Origin: Neorhizobium alkalisoli | Lineage (GTDB): Bacteria > Pseudomonadota > Alphaproteobacteria > Rhizobiales > Rhizobiaceae | NCBI RefSeq assembly: GCF_007829835.1 | Contig: NZ_VIWP01000001.1 | Location: 186,001 to 250,000, forward strand | DNA length: 64,000 nucleotides | Direction: 5' to 3' | Shown here: piece by piece, positions 55,885-64,000 of the stretch | How positions within the stretch are numbered: the first letter of the stretch is position 1 | Layout of the letters: every line of letters begins with the position of its first letter | The notes under the pieces: model-generated | The model's database searches: none | Seen by the model: only the letters and a program-made list of their open reading frames with translations | Told to the model about the DNA's origin: nothing | Position numbers and translations under genes: made by a program

Positions 55885-56844
55885 ATGACGGACGAAAAGA
55901 GCGGCATAACCGGGCTCAGACCGCATATTGCCGTAATCGGCGTCGGCGGCGGCGGCGGCAACGCCATCAACAACATGATTTCGGAAAACCTGCGTGGTGT
56001 CGATTTCATCGCGGCCAATACCGATGCGCAGGTTCTGGCTACGTCCAAGGCGTCGCGGCGCATCCAGCTCGGCGCGCAGGTGACCGAGGGACTTGGTGCA
56101 GGCTCGCTGCCGGATGTCGGCCGTGCCGCCGCGGAAGAATCGATCGACGAGATCATGGACCATCTGGCCGGCGCGCATATGTGCTTCGTCACGGCCGGTA
56201 TGGGTGGCGGAACTGGTACGGGCGCCGCACCCGTGATTGCCCATGCCGCGCGTTCGGCAGGCATCCTGACGGTCGGTGTCGTGACAAAACCGTTTTCCTT
56301 CGAAGGCAATCGCCGCATGAAAACGGCAGAGGCCGGGATCGAGGCGCTGCGTCAAGCCGCCGATACCGTCATCGTCATCCCGAACCAGAACCTCTTCCGT
56401 ATCGCCAATGCCAATACCAGCTTTGCCGATGCCTTCATGACCGCCGACCGGGTGCTCTTCTCGGGCGTCGGCTGCATTACCGACCTGATCGTCAAGGAAG
56501 GTCTGATCAACCTCGATTTCGCCGATGTGAAATCCGTCATGCGCGGCATGGGCCGGGCGATGATGGGCACGGGCGAGGCCTCGGGCGACGGCCGCGCGCT
56601 GCATGCCGCGGAAGCCGCGATCGCCAATCCGCTCCTCGACGATATTTCGATGAAGGGTGCGCGTGGCGTGCTGATCTCGATTTCGGGCGGCTCCGACATG
56701 ACGCTGTTCGAAGTCGACGAGGCCGCCAGCCGCATTCGTGACGAAGTGCAGGCCGAGGCCGATATCGTCGTCGGCGCCATCTTCGACCGGGAGCTGGACG
56801 GAAAATTCCGCGTCTCCGTAGTGGCGACAGGTCTCGACGGCTAA
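55885..56844 (+). CDS. Short FtsZ paralogue lacking the C-terminal tail
   Basis: A 319-residue tubulin-like GTPase. GTP-binding GGGTGTG at 107-113, N-terminal [14 protein letters not shown], and the catalytic T7 loop NLDFADV (209-215) are intact. The protein stops right after the globular domain, without the linker and C-terminal peptide that bind FtsA and ZipA in division FtsZ. Rhizobia carry such second FtsZ proteins outside the dcw cluster; no division gene is adjacent here. It may co-polymerise with or modulate the main FtsZ. Confidence 0.92.
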   Translation: MTDEKSGITGLRPHIAVIGVGGGGGNAINNMISENLRGVDFIAANTDAQVLATSKASRRIQLGAQVTEGLGAGSLPDVGRAAAEESIDEIMDHLAGAHMCFVTAGMGGGTGTGAAPVIAHAARSAGILTVGVVTKPFSFEGNRRMKTAEAGIEALRQAADTVIVIPNQNLFRIANANTSFADAFMTADRVLFSGVGCITDLIVKEGLINLDFADVKSVMRGMGRAMMGTGEASGDGRALHAAEAAIANPLLDDISMKGARGVLISISGGSDMTLFEVDEAASRIRDEVQAEADIVVGAIFDRELDGKFRVSVVATGLDG

Positions 56845-56900
56845 CGGACAAAGCTTGGTGGGGGATTTCGATCACAATCTGATCGAGAGACGGAAGCAAC

Positions 56901-57485
56901 ATGAACGGCCATATCAAGCCAGTCGATCTGTCCCGTGCATCCCGGCTCGTCAACCACGGGCCGACCGTGCTTGTTTCGGCCCGGCATGGCGGGGTCGACA
57001 ATGTCATGGCCGTCGCCTGGTGCTGTGGGCTCGATTTCGATCCACCCAAGCTGACGGTCGTTCTAGACCGGATAGCCCATACCCGCTCGCTGGTCGAGGC
57101 GAGCGGAAAGTTCGTTGTGCATGTGCCTAATGTCGCCCAGCTGCAGCTGACGGAAGATCTCGGCACACACAGCTTTTACGATGACCCCGGCAAGCTTGCC
57201 GCTGCCGGGGCCACCCTCTTCGACATTCCGGGCCACGACCTGCCCTTCGTCGAAGGCTGCTCCGCCTGGCTCGCCTGCGAACTCATCCGCGAGCCGCATA
57301 TCGAGGATGCCTACGATCTGTTCCTGGGCCAGGTGACGGAGGCATGGGCCGACGACCGTGTTTTTCGCAATGGCCATTGGCATTTCGAAACTGCCGGCCC
57401 GGAATGGCGCAGCCTGCATCACGTCGCCGGCGGCCATTATTATGCAATCGGCGAAGCGATGGATGCGGTGAGAAAGCCTGACTGA
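56901..57485 (+). CDS. Flavin reductase family protein
   Basis: A 194-residue FMN-binding split-barrel protein: VNHGPTVLVSARHGGVDNVMAVAWCCGLDFDPPKLTVVLD, then ASGKFVVHVPNVAQLQLTEDLG, typical of the DIM6/flavoredoxin type. It begins 56 bases after the FtsZ-like gene but shares no obvious function with it. Substrate or partner unknown. Confidence 0.85.
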   Translation: MNGHIKPVDLSRASRLVNHGPTVLVSARHGGVDNVMAVAWCCGLDFDPPKLTVVLDRIAHTRSLVEASGKFVVHVPNVAQLQLTEDLGTHSFYDDPGKLAAAGATLFDIPGHDLPFVEGCSAWLACELIREPHIEDAYDLFLGQVTEAWADDRVFRNGHWHFETAGPEWRSLHHVAGGHYYAIGEAMDAVRKPD

Positions 57486-58383
57486 CAGGCTTCGGACAGT
57501 TTTCGTCTGGACGAAAATCTTTCGGTTTTCGGGCCTGCCATCGTTCCGGGATTGCCGATGCCTCCGCAGGCCTCAGCTCCGAGTCCCAACAGTCGTCTTG
57601 TCCCCTGCCCGTCCTCTTGGGCTGAGCCGAGTTGGCCGGCCTGCTGATGGCCGCTGACCTTCCAGTCGCAGCCTGATGCTGCACCTTTGCTGCGTCGCTG
57701 GCCTTGCGTGGGGCGGTGAGTTAGTCGTTTTGCACCCGCTATAAAATGTTCCATAATTTTAGTTACGTGATATTTAATTTATGAAGCATAATCAGACGCT
57801 TAATTGGAATTTCCTTTGTTGAATCAGCACGGTCTTCGCCCCACATGCTGCGCTTTGAGTCGTTTGGAAGAGATAAAAGTCGGCTCTTGCGGAGTGCCCG
57901 GCATTTGCACGGGTCACAGCTCCTCGTGACATGGATTGCAGGGGCGGCGAAACCTAAGAGGCTGAACGGTTTCGCGCCACATCATCCGATGCTCACTGCC
58001 GTTGCGTTGAACTGTCGCAGCTCTTCTCGCGAAAATGTGAGACCAGCGTTGAGATAGAGCAATGCAGGCTGCGCAGTCCCCTTGCCGACCCTCTCTGCGT
58101 GAACAATAAGATGCAACTGGGCACCGCTCACGACGGTGACGGGAACGACATCCGTGTCTTCACATAATATATTGAAATATATATGCAAAAACCATGTTCG
58201 ACATGCGTGGGATGGCGATTTTTAGCGCCTGTCCGCCACCACATGCGAACAAAGAGACCTGGGTTTTCTCAAGGATCAATACCCGCACTGTGGCAGCACC
58301 AAGGCCGCCGCTGCGGCCGTTGCCGAGCCCCTCCCCCTATTGATCTACCGCTATATTGCGTTGCACAATTTGCTTGCCTGCCG
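57486..58383. other. 900-base ORF-poor region, AT-rich in the middle
   Basis: No convincing gene. It holds a perfect palindrome TTTTCGTC-TG-GACGAAAA (57500-57517) just after the flavin reductase stop, which may be its terminator; an AT-rich patch at about 57735-57830 carrying the second bipartite motif; and a 68-codon minus-strand frame (57982-58188) of uncertain status. Base composition differs from the neighbours, suggesting acquired or decayed DNA. Confidence 0.5.
57746..57771 (-). repeat. Bipartite motif ATCACGTAAC-N6-TATGGAACAT, copy 2
   Basis: Read on the minus strand, the two 10-base blocks (57771-57762 and 57755-57746) are identical to copy 1 at 30656-30681, with TAAAAT as the spacer. 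It sits in the AT-rich patch. Confidence 0.6.
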
Positions 58384-58411
58384 TTTACATACGTATAGGC
58401 TTGTATGTAAA
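58384..58411. promoter_or_regulatory. AcrR-like operator TTTACATAC-N10-GTATGTAAA
   Basis: Perfect 9-bp arms at 58384-58392 and 58403-58411. The core TACATAC-N10-GTATGTA has the same half-sites and spacing as the E. coli acrAB operator bound by AcrR. It lies 39 bases before the adaptor gene, whose operon ends with a TetR/AcrR-type regulator. Confidence 0.85.
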
Positions 58412-58449
58412 TCACAGTCCTTTCTTCCATAAATTTCCGGAGCCGCCTG

Positions 58450-59682
58450 ATGCCCAAGACGACGACGCCGCGCACTGCGCTTTTTCTGTCCGCACTCGTG
58501 ATGCTGGCAGGGTGTCAGAAGGAGGGGCAGAGCCAGGCTCAGGCCAAGCCGACCCCTCCTCCCTCCGCAGTCGGCATCGTGACCATGGCGGCGGAAGCGT
58601 TGCCGCTTACCAATGAGCTTCCCGGCCGTATCGCACCGACCCGTCTGGCGGAAGTGCGCCCGCGGGTATCGGGCATCGTCGTCGAACGTGTTTTCGAGCA
58701 GGGATCGCAGGTCAAGGAGGGCGACGTCCTCTACCGGATCGACCCGGCCCCGTTCCAGGTGCGGGTCGATAGCGCCCAGGCAACGCTTGCCCGCGCCAAG
58801 GCCGTTCGCCTTCAGGCCAGCCAGACGGCCGATCGTCAGGAACAGCTGCGCAAGTCGAATGTCGCCAGCGCCCAGAATTACGATGATGCCGTAGCACTTC
58901 TCGCCCAGGCCGATGCCGATATCGCTCTTGCGGAAGCAGGGCTGAACGAAGCCAAGCTCAATCTGCAATATGCCAATGTCACGGCCCCGATCAGCGGTCG
59001 CATCGGCCGCGCGCTGATTACCGAAGGTGCGCTGGTAAGCTCTTCCAACTCGGAAAATCTCGCCACCATCCAGCAGCTCGATCCGATCTATGCCGACTTC
59101 ACCCAGCCGGCGGCGGACCTGATCCGTCTGCGCAAGGCGCTGCAGGACGGCCAGCTGATGACCGGCCCGAACGAGGCCGAAGTCAATCTCGTCCTCGATG
59201 ACGGCACCCGTTATCCCCTTCCCGGCCGCCTGCTGTTTTCCGAAGCAGCCGTCGATGAAAGCACTGGTCAGGTAACCCTGCGCGGCGAGTTCCCGAACCC
59301 GAACGGCGATCTTCTGCCGGGCATGTATGTCCGCGTGCAGATCCAGCAGGGTATCCAGCGCGCTGCCTTCGCCGTACCGCAGCAGGCGGTGCAGCGTGAC
59401 ACCGGCGGCCAGGCCAACGTGCTTGTCGTCAATGCCGACAACAAGGTCGAGCAGCGCCGCATCACGGTCGGCCGCGCGGTCGGCGATCGCTTCGTCGTCA
59501 CCACCGGCCTGAATGCCGGTGACCGCGTCGTGGCGGAAGGTTTCCAGAAGACCGCGCCGGGCGCCACCGTGAAGCCCGAGCCCTGGTCCGCACCGGCTGC
59601 GCAGACCGGCAATGCCGCTCCGGCCAAACCCGCAGGCGAACAGGCATCGGCGACCAAGGCCGAACCTGCGGCCCAGAAGTAA
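58450..59682 (+). CDS. RND efflux periplasmic adaptor (AcrA/MexA type)
   Basis: A 410-residue membrane-fusion lipoprotein, signal ending LVMLAGC (Cys22). The lipoyl-like domain (RIAPTRLAEVRPRVSGIV), a helical hairpin (about 100-165), and the beta-barrel (TAPISGRIGRALITEGALVS) are in the usual order; the C-terminal 45 residues are an Ala/Pro/Lys-rich tail. It couples the pump to an outer-membrane channel, not encoded here. First gene of the efflux operon. Confidence 0.94.
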   Translation: MPKTTTPRTALFLSALVMLAGCQKEGQSQAQAKPTPPPSAVGIVTMAAEALPLTNELPGRIAPTRLAEVRPRVSGIVVERVFEQGSQVKEGDVLYRIDPAPFQVRVDSAQATLARAKAVRLQASQTADRQEQLRKSNVASAQNYDDAVALLAQADADIALAEAGLNEAKLNLQYANVTAPISGRIGRALITEGALVSSSNSENLATIQQLDPIYADFTQPAADLIRLRKALQDGQLMTGPNEAEVNLVLDDGTRYPLPGRLLFSEAAVDESTGQVTLRGEFPNPNGDLLPGMYVRVQIQQGIQRAAFAVPQQAVQRDTGGQANVLVVNADNKVEQRRITVGRAVGDRFVVTTGLNAGDRVVAEGFQKTAPGATVKPEPWSAPAAQTGNAAPAKPAGEQASATKAEPAAQK

Positions 59683-59694
59683 GGATCGGCTGTC

Positions 59695-62600
59695 ATGGCA
59701 AGTTTCTTCATCGACCGACCGATCTTCGCCTGGGTCGTCGCGCTCTTCATCATGCTGGCCGGCGCGCTCACCATTCCGATGTTGCCGATCGCGCAATATC
59801 CGAATGTCGCACCGCCGCAGATCACCGTCTCGACCAACTATCCCGGCGCTTCGCCGGAAGATATCTACCAGAGCGTCACGCGCCCGATCGAGGATGAGCT
59901 CAACGGCGTTCCCGGCCTGATCTATTTCGAGTCCGTCTCGGAATCCTCCGGCCGCGTCTCGATCAACGTCACCTTCGCGCCCGGCACCAATATCGGTGAA
60001 GCCCAGGTCGAGGTGCAGAACCGTATCGCCCGCGCCGAACCGCGCCTGCCCCAGACGGTGACGTCGCAGGGCCTGCGTGTCGAACGGGCCGGCACGGCCT
60101 TCCTGATGGTCGTATCGCTCAGCTCGGAAGACGGTCATACCAACGCAACCGGTCTCGGCGATTATCTCCAGCGCAATGTCATCGGCGAAATCCGGCGTGT
60201 GCCGGGTGTCGGCAGCGCCCAGCTCTTCGCCAGCCAGCGCTCCATGCGCATCTGGATGGACCCGGACAAGATGGTCGGCCTCAGCCTGACCTCTGCCGAT
60301 ATCGTTACCGCGATCCGCGCCCAGAATGCCCAGGTCGCCGCCGGACGCATCGGCGCCCAACCAAACCCGATCGGCCAGCAGATCTCTGCGACGATCAACG
60401 TCCAGGGCCAGCTGACCTCGCCGGAAGAATTCGGTTCGATCGTGCTCAGGGCCAATCCGGATGGTTCGTCCGTCCGCTTGCGTGATGTCGCGCGCGTCGA
60501 AGTCGGCGCGGAAAACTACAACTTCTCCAGCCGCCTGAACGGCCAGCCCAGTGCGGCGATCGGCGTCCAGCTGTCTCCGACCGGCAATGCACTTGCGACC
60601 TCGGAAGCGGTGCGCAAGGTCATGAAGGAGCTCGAGCCCTATTTCCCACCGGGCGTCAAATACGAGATCCCCTATGACACCAGCCCCTTCGTGCAGGTGT
60701 CGATCGAAAAGGTCATCCACACGCTGATCGAGGCGATGATCCTCGTCTTCGTGGTGATGTTCATCTTCCTGCAGAACATCCGCTACACGATCATTCCGAT
60801 GCTCGTTGTGCCGGTGGCACTGCTCGGCACCTGTTCGGTCATGTTCGTGGCGGGCTTCTCGATCAACGTTCTGACCATGTTCGCGATGGTTCTGGCCATC
60901 GGCATCCTTGTCGACGACGCGATCGTGGTGGTCGAGAATGTCGAGCGCATCATGGCGGAGGAAAAGCTGTCGCCGAAGGATGCGACCCGCAAGGCGATGG
61001 GGCAGATTTCCGGCGCCATCATCGGCATCACGCTGGTTCTATCGGCGGTCTTCATTCCGATGGCCTTTTTCCCCGGCGCGGTCGGCATCATCTATCAGCA
61101 GTTCTCGCTGACCATGGTCGTGTCGATCCTGTTCTCAGGCTTCCTCGCCCTGTCGCTCACGCCTGCCCTGTGCGGCTCGTTCCTGAAGCCGATCACGCAG
61201 GATCATCACAATAAGAAGGGCGTCTTCGGCCTGTTCAACCGCGGCTTCGACAAGGCGTCGCACGGTTATTCGCGCAGCGTCAGCGCCATCATCAAGCGGT
61301 CCGGCCGTTTCATGGTGATCTATCTTGCGCTGCTCGTCGGTCTCGGCTGGGCCTATCTGCAGCTGCCAAGCTCGTTCCTGCCGAATGAAGACCAGGGCTT
61401 TCTCCTCGTCGACGTGCAGGCGCCGGCCGAGGCCAGCACCGACCGCACGACCAACGTCATCTCGCAGATCGAAAAGCTGGCGCTTGGCGAAAAGGCCGTG
61501 GAACGGATCATCGCCATCAACGGCTTCTCCTTCTCGGGCAGCGGCCAGAATGCCGGCCTCGCCTTCATCACGCTCAAGGACTGGAGCGAGCGCGGACCGG
61601 AAGATGCAGCGGGCTCGATTGCCCAGCGGCTAAACGCCAAGATCTTCGGCATTCGTGATGCGATCGCCTTCTCGCTGTCGCCGCCGCCGATCCAGGGTCT
61701 CGGCAACTCGACCGGCTTCACCTTCCGTCTTCAGGACCGTGCCGGCCTCGGCCAGACGGCCCTCGGCGCTGCCCGCAACCAGCTGATGGCGGCTGCCCGC
61801 CAGAGCCCGATCATGACGGGCCTGCGCATCGAAGGCATGCCGGACGCCGCTCAGGTCGACCTGATCATCGACCGCGAAAAGGCCAACACGTTCGGCGTCA
61901 GCTTCAGCGATATCAACGCGACGATCACCGCCAATCTCGGCTCGTCCTACATCAACGACTTCCCGAATGCCGGCCGCATGCAGCGCGTGACGGTGCAGGC
62001 AGACGGTGTCCAGCGCATGCAGACCGAGGATCTTCTGAAACTCAACGTCCGCAATGCGAGCGGCGGCATGGTGCCCATGTCCTCCTTCGCATCGGCGCAA
62101 TGGATCCGCGGCCCGTCCCAGGTGGTCGGTTATAACGGCTATCCATCTGTCCGCATCGCCGGTCAGGCTGCACCGGGCTATTCTTCGGGCGACGCGATCG
62201 CCGAGATGGAACGCCTGGCAAGGGATCTGCCGAGCGGCTTCGGTTACGAATGGACCGGCCAGTCGCTGCAGGAAATCCAGTCCGGCTCGCAGGCGCCGGC
62301 ACTGATCGGGCTCAGCATCCTGTTCGTCTTCCTGCTGCTCGCAGCGTTGTACGAAAGCTGGTCGATCCCGATCGCCGTCATGCTGGTCGTTCCGCTCGGC
62401 GTGATCGGCTCGGTTGCGGCGGTGACGTTGCGGCACATGCCGAACGACGTCTACTTCCTCGTCGGCCTGATCGCCATCATCGGCCTGTCAGCAAAGAACG
62501 CGATCCTGATCATCGAGTTCGCAAAAGACCTGCGCGCCGAAGGAAAATCGACCTTCGACGCAACGGTGGAAGCCGCCCACATGCGCTTCCGGCCGATCCT

Positions 62601-62832
62601 GATGACGTCGCTCGCCTTCACGCTCGGCGTCGTGCCGATGGCGATCGCGACGGGCGCAAGCGCGGCAAGCCAGAACGCGATCGGTACCGGCGTTCTGGGC
62701 GGCATGATTTCCGCCACCCTGCTCGCCGTGTTCTTCGTGCCGGTCTTCTTCGTCTTCGTCATGAAGATCTTCAACCGGAAAGAGGAAAAGCAGCAGCAGG
62801 CTGAAAAGCCGATGCCCATGGCCGCCGAATAA
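59695..62832 (+). CDS. RND efflux pump inner-membrane transporter (AcrB/MexB type)
   Basis: A 1045-residue HAE1-family drug:proton antiporter. It begins MASFFIDRPIFAWVVALFIM; proton-relay residues are in GILVDDAIVVVENVER (Asp-Asp) and LSAKNAILIIEFAKD (Lys). Twelve helices and two large periplasmic loops are expected. It exports hydrophobic drugs or plant phenolics; the spectrum is unknown. 12 bases after the adaptor gene. Confidence 0.96.
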   Translation: MASFFIDRPIFAWVVALFIMLAGALTIPMLPIAQYPNVAPPQITVSTNYPGASPEDIYQSVTRPIEDELNGVPGLIYFESVSESSGRVSINVTFAPGTNIGEAQVEVQNRIARAEPRLPQTVTSQGLRVERAGTAFLMVVSLSSEDGHTNATGLGDYLQRNVIGEIRRVPGVGSAQLFASQRSMRIWMDPDKMVGLSLTSADIVTAIRAQNAQVAAGRIGAQPNPIGQQISATINVQGQLTSPEEFGSIVLRANPDGSSVRLRDVARVEVGAENYNFSSRLNGQPSAAIGVQLSPTGNALATSEAVRKVMKELEPYFPPGVKYEIPYDTSPFVQVSIEKVIHTLIEAMILVFVVMFIFLQNIRYTIIPMLVVPVALLGTCSVMFVAGFSINVLTMFAMVLAIGILVDDAIVVVENVERIMAEEKLSPKDATRKAMGQISGAIIGITLVLSAVFIPMAFFPGAVGIIYQQFSLTMVVSILFSGFLALSLTPALCGSFLKPITQDHHNKKGVFGLFNRGFDKASHGYSRSVSAIIKRSGRFMVIYLALLVGLGWAYLQLPSSFLPNEDQGFLLVDVQAPAEASTDRTTNVISQIEKLALGEKAVERIIAINGFSFSGSGQNAGLAFITLKDWSERGPEDAAGSIAQRLNAKIFGIRDAIAFSLSPPPIQGLGNSTGFTFRLQDRAGLGQTALGAARNQLMAAARQSPIMTGLRIEGMPDAAQVDLIIDREKANTFGVSFSDINATITANLGSSYINDFPNAGRMQRVTVQADGVQRMQTEDLLKLNVRNASGGMVPMSSFASAQWIRGPSQVVGYNGYPSVRIAGQAAPGYSSGDAIAEMERLARDLPSGFGYEWTGQSLQEIQSGSQAPALIGLSILFVFLLLAALYESWSIPIAVMLVVPLGVIGSVAAVTLRHMPNDVYFLVGLIAIIGLSAKNAILIIEFAKDLRAEGKSTFDATVEAAHMRFRPILMTSLAFTLGVVPMAIATGASAASQNAIGTGVLGGMISATLLAVFFVPVFFVFVMKIFNRKEEKQQQAEKPMPMAAE

Positions 62833-62862
62833 CGTCGTGATGAACGAAAGGGAGGGAGGCCC

Positions 62863-63474
62863 ATGAGGAGAACAAAGGCCGAGGCCGCGGAGACGCGCGC
62901 CTCGATCCTGGTTGCCGCCGAGCAGCTGTTTTTCGAAAAGGGCGTCGCCAACAGCTCGCTCGACGAGATTGCGACCGTCGCGGGTGTAACCCGCGGCGCC
63001 ATCTATTGGCATTTTGCCAACAAGGGCGAACTCTTCCTCGACCTCTACAACGCCGCCCAGCTTCCGCGCGTCAACATGGCCGATGTCGCGGATCTGGATT
63101 GCGACGAGCGGCATGCGCTTGCAGCTGTCGAAACGGCGGCATGCGACTGGCTGGAAACCCTCGCCTCCGATGTCCACCGGCAAAGGCTGATTTCCATCCT
63201 GCTGCGGACCAATTTCACGGAAGAGACGCAACCCGTCCTCGATGCGCTGGAAAAGCTCGAGGAAGAGCATGCGTCGCATATCGAAAACATCCTCACCAAG
63301 GCTGCCCGCAACGGCCGCCTCACCCCGGGATGGACGCCGCGTACATCCTGCCGGGCGGTGAAATGGCTCATCAAGGGTGTCTGCTGGGAATGGCTTCTGT
63401 TCGGCCAGAAATTCGATCTGGCAAAGGAAGGCGGCGACAGCGTCAGAAACCTGTTCGCCAGTTTTCGCGCCTAG
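62863..63474 (+). CDS. TetR/AcrR family repressor of the efflux operon
   Basis: A 203-residue regulator: N-terminal helix-turn-helix (about 8-55; TRASILVAAEQLFFEKGVANSSLDEIATVAGVTRGAIYWHFANKGEL) as in AcrR and TtgR, then a helical ligand-binding domain (CLASSLY AcrR-like C-terminal). GGAGGGAGG lies just before ATG 62863. Transcribed with the pump, 30 bases downstream, it probably represses at 58384-58411 and is released by pump substrates. Confidence 0.92.
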   Translation: MRRTKAEAAETRASILVAAEQLFFEKGVANSSLDEIATVAGVTRGAIYWHFANKGELFLDLYNAAQLPRVNMADVADLDCDERHALAAVETAACDWLETLASDVHRQRLISILLRTNFTEETQPVLDALEKLEEEHASHIENILTKAARNGRLTPGWTPRTSCRAVKWLIKGVCWEWLLFGQKFDLAKEGGDSVRNLFASFRA

Positions 63475-63506
63475 ACTTCACGGATCGGCGCCGCTCAAGG
63501 TGAGGC

Positions 63507-64000
63507 TCAAATCGTTTCTGTGCCGCCCAGCCTCCGCAGGGGTGAACGCCGAAGAACCTTTGTCGAGCAGCGAAGCGCACCGTTCCGGCTTGCAAGATGG
63601 CTCCAGCCGAAAACGGGGATGACTTCGAAACCCAGCCCCTCCCAGATCTCGCTGTTCAGCCGGTCGAATGCGGCGAGCGGCTCGATATCGCCGAACTGGG
63701 GAAGCCAGGCAAAAGGCTTTTCTCGGCCCGGCCGAACCTCGTTCTCGAGCATGAGATTGTTATAGAGGCGCGGAAGACGCTTGCCGCTGTCCGGCGTCAC
63801 CGCATAGGGCACCGGATTGCGCATTACCTCGAACCCCTGGCGGATCAGAGCCCTCACCGAAGCATCCAGTGATTGCCGCGCCGTTTCCACGAGAGGCCGC
63901 TTGAGACCATCGGGATCGCAGGGATCACCGACAAGAAGAAGCGGGCGCCCGTTCCGCTCAAGTCCGGTCACCGAGACAAACTGGTCGACATGAAAGCCGA
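63507..64000 (-). CDS. Amidinotransferase/agmatine-deiminase-fold protein, C-terminal fragment
   Basis: Frame open from the window's right end to the stop at 63507; about 164 residues of the C-terminal half. FHVDQFVSV carries the catalytic His-x-Asp of the pentein (arginine/agmatine/peptidylarginine deiminase) fold, and NGALRCSTKV the catalytic Cys near the end. The start lies beyond the window. The substrate is not identifiable; a guanidino compound is likely. Convergent with the TetR gene. Confidence 0.72.
   Translation of the reverse strand, partial: GFHVDQFVSVTGLERNGRPLLLVGDPCDPDGLKRPLVETARQSLDASVRALIRQGFEVMRNPVPYAVTPDSGKRLPRLYNNLMLENEVRPGREKPFAWLPQFGDIEPLAAFDRLNSEIWEGLGFEVIPVFGWSHLASRNGALRCSTKVLRRSPLRRLGGTETI

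Noticed and set aside
30656..57771. Reading the repeated motif as an EcfG (general stress) promoter because of GGAAC
   Set aside because: Neither copy has a suitable -10 element at the expected distance after GGAAC.
57982..58188. A 68-codon minus-strand frame in the ORF-poor region
   Set aside because: Composition is fairly protein-like, but no family, Shine-Dalgarno or neighbour supports it; kept only as a note in the region entry.
58351..60720. A 789-codon minus-strand frame over the efflux adaptor and pump genes
   Set aside because: Pure codon-bias shadow: low-complexity Arg/Asp/Gly composition, while the plus-strand products are complete and motif-bearing.
1..64000. CRISPR arrays, tRNA or rRNA genes, phage or complete insertion sequences
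   Set aside because: No regularly spaced repeats, no tRNA-like cloverleaf with conserved loop sequences, no transposase or integrase motifs were found on reading.

Overview
This window is chromosomal-style DNA from an alphaproteobacterium, most likely a member of the Rhizobiaceae (Rhizobium/Agrobacterium group). The grounds are protein-level resemblance and gene content: cyoABCD with SURF1, many binding-protein-dependent ABC importers, an RpiR-controlled sugar operon, pqqABCDE, a short second FtsZ, a rhizobial-style intergenic palindromic repeat, and high GC with strong third-position bias. No rRNA, tRNA, CRISPR array, intact insertion sequence or phage gene was seen. Both ends cut through genes: an MHS-type transporter on the left and a deiminase/amidinotransferase-fold enzyme on the right.

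Layout. 1-5.5 kb: transporter fragment, cytochrome bo3 quinol oxidase operon cyoABCD and SURF1. 5.5-9.4 kb: a YdeP/FdhF-like molybdopterin oxidoreductase behind an OxyR-like palindrome, its small winged-helix partner, a hydroxynitrile-lyase-like cupin and a RibD/DHFR-fold reductase. 9.4-16.3 kb: a six-gene sugar operon (TIM-barrel isomerase, binding protein, ATPase, permease, RpiR regulator, ribokinase-like kinase). 16.3-21.6 kb: detoxification and redox genes on the minus strand (S-formylglutathione hydrolase, LLM flavoprotein, esterase, glutathionyl-hydroquinone reductase, DoxX, LysR). 21.7-25.4 kb: a three-subunit membrane FAD sugar/alcohol dehydrogenase (Tat small subunit, GMC subunit, triheme cytochrome c). 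26.1-30.5 kb: an AcoR-like regulator without an AAA+ domain, a 24-bp perfect palindrome, an aldehyde dehydrogenase, DUF779, a flavin reductase and an NTF2-like protein. 30.9-33.9 kb: dadA-alr divergent from an Lrp regulator (D-/L-alanine catabolism).

33.9-48.6 kb is the most unusual region. It holds a peptide/opine-type ABC importer, an octopine/nopaline-dehydrogenase-family enzyme, a HyuA/HyuB (hydantoinase/oxoprolinase) pair, a GntR/FCD regulator, an alpha/beta hydrolase, the solute-binding protein, a flavin monooxygenase and a CMD/AhpD pair. The genes form two divergent transcription units around the regulator, and both units carry the sequence ATTGGCGCCA upstream. This looks like one regulon for import and breakdown of an unidentified N-containing, possibly opine-like or cyclic-amide, compound.

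48.7-52.1 kb: isocitrate lyase of the long (about 530 aa) type, a small companion ORF and a divergent ScfR/RamB-type regulator with a TTACAAG-N5-CTTGTAA palindrome between them. 52.1-55.4 kb: complete pqqABCDE including the 31-aa PqqA. 55.9-57.5 kb: truncated FtsZ and a flavin reductase. 57.5-58.4 kb: an ORF-poor, locally AT-rich stretch. 58.4-63.5 kb: an RND efflux pump with a TetR regulator and an operator nearly identical in form to that of E. coli acrAB. All assignments come from reading the sequence and family knowledge; no database search was run.
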